From Bacillota bacterium (GTDB lineage: Bacteria > Bacillota > Clostridia > Christensenellales > CAG-138), in assembly GCA_023451115.1 (NCBI GenBank), contig JAEXFV010000002.1, positions 1-20,527 of the forward strand: a stretch of 20,527 bases of DNA. The letters run 5' to 3'. The position numbers and the translations under genes were made by a program. This document shows, piece by piece, positions 14,414-20,527 of this stretch; the stretch's first letter is position 1; every line of letters begins with the position of its first letter. Below the pieces are notes generated by a model. It worked only from the letters and a program-made list of their open reading frames with translations. It had not been told where the DNA came from and did no database searches.

Positions 14414-14443
14414 GTAGTCAACGCCCAAGGCGTTGGCCACTAC
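14414..14443 (+). other. 5'-terminal hairpin in the ftsK leader
   Basis: Arms GTAGT-C-AACGCC and GGCGTT-GGCC-ACTAC pair around a CAA loop, giving a two-part stem with a small asymmetric internal bulge. It begins at about +1 of the predicted transcript. Downstream, CCTGG (14456-14460) can pair with CCAGG (14472-14476), which touches the GGGGAGGT ribosome site. ACAAGTA (14410-14416) can alternatively pair with TACTTGT (14463-14469). The leader therefore has competing folds. Confidence 0.5.
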
Positions 14444-14487
14444 CTTTGCAAAAATCCTGGGATACTTGTTTCCAGGGGAGGTAAGGC

Positions 14488-17169
14488 ATGGCGAAGAAAC
14501 GATCCAAAGCCGCAAAAAAACGCAATGAAGCGCTGCAAACCCGCCGGGAGATTTGGGGGGTTAGTTTTGTCGCATTGGGTGTTTTTTTAGGCGTTTGTTT
14601 GTATTTTGATGCAGTTGGGGTAGTAGGCAAGGCTATTACAGAAGTGTTGTTCGGGTTGTTCGGCCTGTTTGCCTATGCCCTTCCTGTGGCGTTGGCCATA
14701 GGCGGTATCCTGTTGATTGCCTGCGCCTCTCACGCGCCGCAAAAAGGCCGGGTGGCTTTTATCCTGTTGGGCGTGCTGTTGCTGTTGACTTTGCTGCAGG
14801 TGATTGCAAAGCCGTTATTGGGCACATCAGAGTATCTTCCCTACATAAAATCGGCATATGCCCTGGGCAAAACCGATCATGCCGGCGGCGGAGCGCTGGG
14901 CGCGCTGCTCTGCTATCCTCTGCTGGTTCTTACCGGTGAAGCCGGCGCGTATATTTTTTCCATTGCAGGAATTTTAATTATTCTATTGCTGGTGACCCGG
15001 CTCTCACTGCGGCAAACAGGCCAACAGGCTGCTCAAAAGGTAAAAACCGGCATCCAGCATGTCAGCGAGCGCAGGGCTGCCCGCCAGCAACTTTACACCG
15101 AACCATTGGGGCAGGAAGATACGGCGCCTCGTCAATCTTCCCGCAAGCCTTCCCGCACGCTTCAGAAGGATATGGACCCGCTCCCTGCCTCCAACCTTAA
15201 ACCCCGCCCACGGCAGGAAGGGCCGGATTTGACCTATTTCCCTTCTCAGGGATTTATTGAAAAGAAAAAAGCCCATGCAGAGGAGCCGGAAGCGCCAGAG
15301 CCAATGGGCGCTGCGTCACAGGAAGCGGAATGGCCCATACCGGAACCACTGCAGCAAGCGGAACCCTTTTCCCCCTTAGAACAGGAGCCGCCCTCAGATC
15401 CATTAGAACCGGACGATTTTGTGGCCGTGCCGGTAAGCGAGCCTCCCGCCTCCTTGCGGGGGCCCAAATTCAGCAGCGCTGGCCAGAACAACGTAATTGC
15501 GGCCCCCTTTGGGACACGCCCCGCCAAGGCAGGGGAACCAGCGCCTGCTCAACCCGGCATCCAGGTGGAAGCCGAGCCTGCCAGCGCGCCGGCTATTGTC
15601 CAGGCGGAAGCACCCGTCCCGCCTCCTTATCAGCCTCCGGCGTTCAGCCTGCTCAATTCCTCTCAGGCGAGTTATTCCCGCAGCACGGAAAATCCGGAGC
15701 AAAAAGGAAAATTGCTGGTGGATACTCTGCAGAGTTTTAACGTTTCGGCCAAGCTGGTAGACATCAGCGTAGGCCCTGTAATCACCCGCTTTGAATTACA
15801 GCCCGCCCCCGGCGTGCGCGTAAATAAAATTACCGCTTTGGCGGACGATATTGCCCTGGCGCTGGCCGCGCCCCGGGTACGCATCGAAGCGCCGATCCCG
15901 GGCAAAGCCGCGGTGGGCATTGAAATTCCCAATAAGGATACCGCCACTGTGGTGCTGCGCGACATTGTGGAAAGCCGGGAGTTTGCCGCTGCAAAGTCCC
16001 CCATCACCCTGGCGCTGGGCAAAGATATCGCAGGCAAGGTGATTGTAACGGACCTGGCTAAGATGCCCCACCTGCTGATTGCAGGCGCAACCGGCTCCGG
16101 CAAAAGCGTGTGCATTAACGACATCATTATTTCCCTGGTGTATAAATCCTCCCCTCAGGATTTGCAGCTGATCCTGGTGGACCCTAAAGTAGTGGAGCTT
16201 TCCGTGTTTGGAAACCTGCCCCACCTGAAAGTGCCGGTGGTAACGGAACCCAAAAAGGCTGCCGGGGCACTGTGCGGCGCAGTGAAGGAAATGACAGACC
16301 GCTACCGTAAGTTTGCCCAACTGGGCGCCAGGGATCTGGCTCGCTATAACGAGCTACAAGAGAGCGAGGCCACCCGGCTTCCCAAATTGGTGATCATTAT
16401 CGATGAGCTGGCAGACCTGATGATGGTGGCGCCGGATACGGTGGAAGACAGCATTTGCCGAATCGCCCAGCTAGGCCGGGCCTGCGGCATCCACCTGATT
16501 GTGGCGACACAGCGCCCCAGTGCGGATATCATCACGGGCTTAATCAAGGCCAACATCCCCTCCCGCATCGCTTTTGCCGTTTCTTCAGCGGTGGATTCCC
16601 GCATCATCCTGGACACTGCCGGCGCTGAAAAGCTACTGGGCCGGGGGGATATGCTCTTCCACCCCAACGGCGCGGGCAAGCCTATGCGGGTGCAGGGCGC
16701 TTATGTATCGGATGAAGAGGTGGAGCGGGTGGTGCGCCACTTCCAAAACCAGGATATGACGCCCCAATTCGATGAAAGCCTCATCGAAGATATCGATGAA
16801 ACCCACGATGGGGGCACTGCAGCCCAAGGAAACGGCAAACAGGAGGACGAACTCCTGGGGGAAGCGGTACGCATTGTGCTGGACAGCGGCCAGGCCAGCA
16901 TTTCCATGATTCAGCGCAGGCTGAGAGTGGGTTATGCCCGGGCAGCAAGGCTGGTGGATATTATGGAGCAAAAAGGATATGTCAGCGGGTTCGAGGGCAG
17001 CAAGCCCCGCAAACTGCTGATTACCCGGGCGCAATATGAGCAAATCTTTGGCAGTGGGATGAACGTTCCAATGGCGGACGACGACCCTAACGCTCCTTGG
17101 GCCCGGAAGCCCGGCGAGCCGCCACCCTGGGAGGAGGTACCGTTTTCGGATGATGCAGACGATGAATAA
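14488..17169 (+). CDS. ftsK: DNA translocase FtsK/SpoIIIE
   Basis: This hexameric ATP-driven DNA pump sits at the division septum and clears chromosomes through it; in endospore formers the same family moves DNA into the forespore. The 893 residues begin with a basic stretch and four membrane helices (about residues 25-175). A Pro/Glu/Ala-rich linker (about 200-385) follows, then the alpha/beta motor with Walker A GATGSGKS at 533-540 and Walker B LVIIIDELAD at about 634-643. The C-terminal gamma winged helix includes SMIQRRLRVGYARAARLVD (about 805-825), the part that reads polar DNA motifs. A GGGGAGGT site precedes the ATG. It overlaps rimO by 20 bp. FtsK and SpoIIIE cannot be told apart from sequence alone. 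Confidence 0.95.
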   Translation: MAKKRSKAAKKRNEALQTRREIWGVSFVALGVFLGVCLYFDAVGVVGKAITEVLFGLFGLFAYALPVALAIGGILLIACASHAPQKGRVAFILLGVLLLLTLLQVIAKPLLGTSEYLPYIKSAYALGKTDHAGGGALGALLCYPLLVLTGEAGAYIFSIAGILIILLLVTRLSLRQTGQQAAQKVKTGIQHVSERRAARQQLYTEPLGQEDTAPRQSSRKPSRTLQKDMDPLPASNLKPRPRQEGPDLTYFPSQGFIEKKKAHAEEPEAPEPMGAASQEAEWPIPEPLQQAEPFSPLEQEPPSDPLEPDDFVAVPVSEPPASLRGPKFSSAGQNNVIAAPFGTRPAKAGEPAPAQPGIQVEAEPASAPAIVQAEAPVPPPYQPPAFSLLNSSQASYSRSTENPEQKGKLLVDTLQSFNVSAKLVDISVGPVITRFELQPAPGVRVNKITALADDIALALAAPRVRIEAPIPGKAAVGIEIPNKDTATVVLRDIVESREFAAAKSPITLALGKDIAGKVIVTDLAKMPHLLIAGATGSGKSVCINDIIISLVYKSSPQDLQLILVDPKVVELSVFGNLPHLKVPVVTEPKKAAGALCGAVKEMTDRYRKFAQLGARDLARYNELQESEATRLPKLVIIIDELADLMMVAPDTVEDSICRIAQLGRACGIHLIVATQRPSADIITGLIKANIPSRIAFAVSSAVDSRIILDTAGAEKLLGRGDMLFHPNGAGKPMRVQGAYVSDEEVERVVRHFQNQDMTPQFDESLIEDIDETHDGGTAAQGNGKQEDELLGEAVRIVLDSGQASISMIQRRLRVGYARAARLVDIMEQKGYVSGFEGSKPRKLLITRAQYEQIFGSGMNVPMADDDPNAPWARKPGEPPPWEEVPFSDDADDE

Positions 17170-18469
17170 CCCTGCAACAGTAGGGGTGATTTCTCTGGGG
17201 TGCTCCAAGAACCGGGTAGACACGGAGCGAATGCTGGGATTGCTCCAGCAATCCGGCGGGTTTCGCTTTGTATCCCGCCCGGAAGACGCAGAGATTATTA
17301 TTATCAACACCTGTGGGTTTATCGAGCCTTCCAAGCAGGAAAGCATTAACACCATTTTGGAAATGGCGGCTTATAAAGCGGCAGGCAGCTGCAAAAAGCT
17401 GGTGGTGACAGGTTGTCTGAGCCAGCGTTACCGGGAAGAGCTGCGCCAGGAACTGCCGGAGGTAGATATTTTCCTGGGCGTACGGGAATACCATCTTTTG
17501 CCCAGCCTGCTTCAGGGCGGCCCCGCCTCTACCAGCGTGCAATGCGCTCCCATTGCGCCACGGGTGCTCACCACGCCTTCCTACTCCGCTTACCTGCGCA
17601 TTGGGGACGGCTGCAACAACCGTTGCGCTTATTGCGCCATTCCGTTGATCCGCGGGCCCCTTACCAGCACACCGCTGGAAGCCCTGTGGGAAGAGGGCGA
17701 ACGCCTTGCCCAGGACGGCGTAACGGAGCTTACCGTGATCGCCCAGGATACTTCCGGATATGGGGTGGACCGTTACAATAAGCCCATGCTTCTTCCCCTA
17801 CTCCAGGGGCTTTGCCGCATTGAAAAGCTGCATTGGGTACGGGTATTGTACACCTATCCGGATACGGTTACCCCGGAATTGGTAGAAGGGCTTGCAATGG
17901 AGCCCAAATTATGTAATTATTTGGATATTCCGTTGCAGCATATCAACGATCGGATGCTCAAAGCCATGAACCGGCGGGGCAGCCAGCAGCATATCAAGCA
18001 GGTGCTGGACTGGATCCGGCGCAACGCACCGGATTTTATGCTGCGCACCACCATGATGGTGGGCTTTCCCGGGGAAACCCAAGAGCAATTCCAGGAAATG
18101 CTGGACTTTTTACGGGACTATCCCTTTGACCGGGTTGGGGCTTTCGCCTTTTCCTCTGAGGAAGGCACTGTTGCGGCTGAAATGGAGGGCCAGGTGCCTG
18201 AGCCGGTAAAGGCAGAGCGGCTGGATCTGCTCATGCGTCAGCAAGCGGGCATTTCCTTCCAGCGCAACCGCGCCCGGGTGGGCAAAGTAACCGAAGTGCT
18301 GGTGGACGGCATACGGGGCGATACCGCCTATTGCCGCTCCTACGCAGAAGCGCCGGAGGTGGACGGCAATGTTCTGCTCCCCTTCCGTGAGGGGCTCCAG
18401 CCAGGGATGTATGTAAAGGCGCGCCTGACGCGCGCACAAGAGTATGATATATGGGGAGAAGAAGAATGA
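17150..18469 (+). CDS. rimO: Ribosomal protein uS12 methylthiotransferase RimO
   Basis: This radical SAM enzyme adds a methylthio group to the conserved aspartate of ribosomal protein S12. With the start at 17150, the N-terminal UPF0004 domain carries the cluster cysteines C18 (SLGCSKN), C55 (NTCGF) and C89 (TGCLSQRY). The radical SAM CxxxCxxC is C155, C159 and C162 (CNNRCAYC). The C-terminal 65 residues form the TRAM domain. SLGCSKNRVDTE distinguishes RimO from MiaB. The start is inside ftsK, about 12 nt after GGAGGAGG; in-frame ATGs at 17153 and 17162 are alternatives. The stop overlaps the pgsA start (ATGA). Confidence 0.95.
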   Translation: MMQTMNNPATVGVISLGCSKNRVDTERMLGLLQQSGGFRFVSRPEDAEIIIINTCGFIEPSKQESINTILEMAAYKAAGSCKKLVVTGCLSQRYREELRQELPEVDIFLGVREYHLLPSLLQGGPASTSVQCAPIAPRVLTTPSYSAYLRIGDGCNNRCAYCAIPLIRGPLTSTPLEALWEEGERLAQDGVTELTVIAQDTSGYGVDRYNKPMLLPLLQGLCRIEKLHWVRVLYTYPDTVTPELVEGLAMEPKLCNYLDIPLQHINDRMLKAMNRRGSQQHIKQVLDWIRRNAPDFMLRTTMMVGFPGETQEQFQEMLDFLRDYPFDRVGAFAFSSEEGTVAAEMEGQVPEPVKAERLDLLMRQQAGISFQRNRARVGKVTEVLVDGIRGDTAYCRSYAEAPEVDGNVLLPFREGLQPGMYVKARLTRAQEYDIWGEEE

Positions 18470-19026
18470 ATCTGCCAAATAAGCTTACGCTGTTGCGCAT
18501 TTGCATGACCCCGGTTTTTATTGCCTGCTTTTACATCCCGGACAGGTCGTGGAGCCTGTTTGCGGCCTTATTGTTCCTCATTGCATATGTGACGGACATT
18601 TTTGATGGCCAATATGCGCGCAAACACAACATTGTGACCAACTTTGGAAAGCTGATGGATCCCATTGCGGATAAGCTGCTCACAGCCGCCGCCTTCGTTA
18701 TGTTGGTGGATGCAGGGCTATTGAGCCCCATCCCCACCATCATTGTGTTGGCCCGGGAGTTCATTATCAGCGGATTCCGGCTAGTGGCGGTGGAAAGCGG
18801 CAATGTGATTGCGGCAAGCTGGCTTGGCAAAATCAAAACCGTTTCCCAGTGCGTAGCGGTGCTGTTGGTGTTGTTGGCGGATTACTTCTCCGGCTTGTTA
18901 TGCATCGGCAGCGTAGACGCGCTGCACCTGATTGCCCAGGGGATTATTTGGATTTCTGTGATCTTTACCATTTGGTCTGGGGTAGACTATATTGTGAAAA
19001 ACCGCAAGAGTGTGGATTTCAATTGA
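18466..19026 (+). CDS. pgsA: CDP-diacylglycerol-glycerol-3-phosphate 3-phosphatidyltransferase
   Basis: This enzyme makes phosphatidylglycerol phosphate, the committed step to anionic phospholipids, in the membrane. The start at 18466 (MNLPNKLTLLR) overlaps the rimO stop and has GGGGAG 8 nt upstream; a start 15 bp earlier is less likely. In 186 residues the CDP-alcohol phosphotransferase motif is complete: D44, D47-G48, A51-R52, G61, D65 and D69. Several hydrophobic helices surround it. The NLPNKLTLLR opening is characteristic of PgsA. Its place between rimO and cinA is the usual Firmicute order. Confidence 0.94.
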   Translation: MNLPNKLTLLRICMTPVFIACFYIPDRSWSLFAALLFLIAYVTDIFDGQYARKHNIVTNFGKLMDPIADKLLTAAAFVMLVDAGLLSPIPTIIVLAREFIISGFRLVAVESGNVIAASWLGKIKTVSQCVAVLLVLLADYFSGLLCIGSVDALHLIAQGIIWISVIFTIWSGVDYIVKNRKSVDFN

Positions 19027-19029
19027 TTT

Positions 19030-19059
19030 TGAGGGCGCCGCCCTCACCCCCGCTAGGGG
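19030..19059 (+). other. Two adjacent hairpins between pgsA and cinA
   Basis: TGAGGGC-gcc-GCCCTCA (19030-19046) is followed by CCCC-gcta-GGGG (19048-19059). The second arm ends directly before the AAGGAGAG ribosome site of cinA. They may tune cinA translation or protect mRNA ends; neither is followed by a U-tract, so they are not terminators. Confidence 0.4.
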
Positions 19060-19073
19060 AAGGAGAGTAAGCC

Positions 19074-20324
19074 ATGATTGCCGAGCTGATTTCCGTTGGA
19101 ACAGAACTGTTGATGGGCCAGGTGCTCAATACCGATGCCCAGTTTATGGCCCAGGAGCTGGCCCCGCTGGGGGTTAACGTATATCATCAGGTAACGGTTG
19201 GGGACAATCCTGGCCGCCTGAAGGAAACGCTGGCGTTGGCTTTATCCCGGGCGGATGTGGCCATCCTTTCCGGCGGGCTGGGGCCTACAGGGGACGACCT
19301 GACCAAGGAGACGGTGGCGGAAGCCTTCGGCCTGGAGCTGGCATATAACGAGCAGGCAAAAAAAACGCTGGAAGAACGCTTTGCCGCAATGGGCCGGGAG
19401 ATGACTCCCAACAACCTGAAACAAGCAAAATTTCCATTGGGCAGCATCATCCTGCCCAACCCAAATGGAACCGCCCCCGGCTGCATTGTGGAAGGCAACG
19501 GTAAAGCTGCTATCCTGCTACCCGGCCCGCCCCGAGAGCTGTTCCCCATGTTCCGGGCCAGCGTGATGCCATATTTGGAGCAACGGGCAGGGCACAGGCT
19601 ATATTCCCGGGAGCTGCGCATTTTCGGCAAGGGTGAGTCAACCGTGGAATATGAGCTCAAAGATTTGATGGATGCCCAGGACAATCCCACCATCGCTCCC
19701 TATGCAAAAACCGGTGAAGTGACCCTGAGGGTTACCGCCCGCTGCCAGGATGAAGCACAGGGCAAGGCTCTGGTGGAGCCCATGATTCAGGAAATTGTAA
19801 ACCGCTTTGGGGATATTGTGTATTCCACCGAAGGGAAGGAATTGCCTCAGCTATGCATCGCGCTATTGCAACAGGGGGGAAAAACCCTGGCAGTGGCGGA
19901 AAGCTGCACGGGAGGTATGGTGGCTTCCGCTCTGGTGGATGTACCTGGTTGCTCCGAATGCCTGATGGAAGGCGCCGTCACCTATTCCGACGCGGCTAAA
20001 GTGCGCCGCCTGGGTGTTTCCGCCGCAACATTGCGCAGCCAGGGAGCCGTAAGCAGGGACTGCGCCAAAGAGATGGCCCAAGGGATGCGCCGTACCTCCG
20101 GAGCAGACTTTGCCCTTGCTACCACAGGCATTGCGGGCCCTGGGGGCGGCAGCGAAAAAAAGCCCGTGGGGCTGGTGTACGTAGCCCTGGCTGGAGAGAA
20201 CGGGGTTGCGGTTAAGGAACTGCATCTTACCGGGGACCGGACGCGCATCCGGCATATCACCATGCTGCATGTGCTGGACATGCTCCGGCGGTCCCTTCAG
20301 GGGCTACCTGTGGTTTCCCAATAA
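19074..20324 (+). CDS. cinA: CinA, nicotinamide mononucleotide deamidase / competence-damage protein
   Basis: This two-domain protein has 416 residues. The N-terminal domain (about 1-170) is the MoCF-like/COG1058 fold, with SVGTELLMGQVLNTD and the LSGGLGPTGDDLTKE loop. The C-terminal domain (about 255-410) is the PncC-type NMN deamidase, with AVAESCTGGMVASALVDVPG and TTGIAGPGGGSEKKPVGLVY. It recycles NMN to nicotinic acid mononucleotide in NAD salvage and is linked to competence in some Firmicutes. The start follows AAGGAGAG. It is the last gene of the operon, followed by a terminator-like hairpin. Confidence 0.95.
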   Translation: MIAELISVGTELLMGQVLNTDAQFMAQELAPLGVNVYHQVTVGDNPGRLKETLALALSRADVAILSGGLGPTGDDLTKETVAEAFGLELAYNEQAKKTLEERFAAMGREMTPNNLKQAKFPLGSIILPNPNGTAPGCIVEGNGKAAILLPGPPRELFPMFRASVMPYLEQRAGHRLYSRELRIFGKGESTVEYELKDLMDAQDNPTIAPYAKTGEVTLRVTARCQDEAQGKALVEPMIQEIVNRFGDIVYSTEGKELPQLCIALLQQGGKTLAVAESCTGGMVASALVDVPGCSECLMEGAVTYSDAAKVRRLGVSAATLRSQGAVSRDCAKEMAQGMRRTSGADFALATTGIAGPGGGSEKKPVGLVYVALAGENGVAVKELHLTGDRTRIRHITMLHVLDMLRRSLQGLPVVSQ

Positions 20325-20385
20325 TCCCCTATCCATGAAATCCCTGAAGCGCCAAAGCTTATGGGGAAACGGAGAGAATCAACCA

Positions 20386-20422
20386 AAAGCCATCCGGCCT
20401 CTATTAGCAGCCGGGTGGCTTT
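20386..20422 (+). terminator. Terminator-like hairpin after cinA
   Basis: A 13-bp stem (AAAGCCATCCGGC with GCCGGGTGGCTTT, one G-U pair) with an 11-nt loop lies 62 bp past the cinA stop. The T-run is short (TTTCT), so termination may be incomplete, allowing read-through into the next gene. Confidence 0.6.
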
Positions 20423-20457
20423 CTAAAACTTGTCCTGTTAAACGATTAAAGCCCTGA

Positions 20458-20480
20458 AAAGTTTCCGTTTAAGAAACTTT
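20458..20480. promoter_or_regulatory. Inverted repeat just upstream of the last promoter
   Basis: AAAGTTTC and GAAACTTT form perfect 8-bp arms spaced by 7 bp, ending 4 bp before the -35 hexamer. This is a good geometry for a regulator dimer. It does not match the Gram-positive LexA consensus I know (GAAC-N4-GTTC). Confidence 0.4.
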
Positions 20481-20484
20481 CTCT

Positions 20485-20512
20485 TTGCAAAACCAGGGTT
20501 TCATGATATAAT
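20485..20512 (+). promoter_or_regulatory. Promoter for the next gene to the right (recA expected)
   Basis: TTGCAA (20485-20490), a 16-bp spacer and an extended perfect -10, TGATATAAT (20504-20512). A 5+5 dyad, AAACC-AG-GGTTT, fills part of the spacer. No gene follows within the window; recA after cinA is inferred from gene order in Firmicutes. Confidence 0.65.
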
Positions 20513-20527
20513 GGGACCAGATTAAGA

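Noticed and set aside
15246..16320. Minus-strand open frames of 90-170 codons inside ftsK
   Set aside because: They are antisense shadows of a well-supported gene, without start signals.

Overview
The window reads as chromosomal DNA from an anaerobic Bacillota of class Clostridia, probably a gut-type lineage near Oscillospirales or Christensenellales. This is inferred from the mid-50s GC content, strong AGGAGG-type ribosome binding sites, a rubrerythrin, an M3 lipoprotein peptidase, a GGGtGRT/NifU-like pair, and the gene order ftsK-rimO-pgsA-cinA, which in Firmicutes is usually followed by recA. I see no phage, IS element, CRISPR array, tRNA or rRNA.

Left part (1-5663, all minus strand). An Lrp/AsnC-type regulator lies upstream of the three-subunit proton-translocating NAD(P) transhydrogenase genes pntAA, pntAB and pntB, probably in one operon from a promoter near 3717-3745. 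A terminator-like hairpin lies inside the operon between pntAA and pntAB. The main oddity of the window is pntB. Its NADP(H)-binding domain III is duplicated in tandem and in frame: the repeat period is 543 bp (181 codons), the visible copies are 97% identical, and all six differences are silent. The second copy runs off the left edge. Upstream of the regulator are a GGGtGRT-family protein of unknown function and a NifU-like protein, which form a two-gene unit with its own terminator.

Middle part (5664-9838). On the plus strand are a small three-helix membrane protein, a protein resembling TagH/KpsT-type ABC ATPases that has lost every catalytic motif and carries a coiled-coil tail, and a rubrerythrin with its own strong promoter and terminator. 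An APC-family amino acid permease lies on the minus strand and is transcribed away from murG.

Right part (9839-20527). murG overlaps a class I methyltransferase of the RlmL/Trm14 type that has an added N-terminal HEAT-like region. A 24-bp perfect palindrome with a GCAA loop separates this pair from a convergent secreted M3 peptidase. Next comes a housekeeping operon: ftsK/spoIIIE with a consensus promoter and a 5'-terminal mRNA hairpin, then rimO, pgsA and cinA. The window ends in a strong promoter flanked by dyads, probably that of the next gene (recA expected).

Intergenic gaps are all under 300 bp. The notable ones are annotated as promoters, terminators or leaders.
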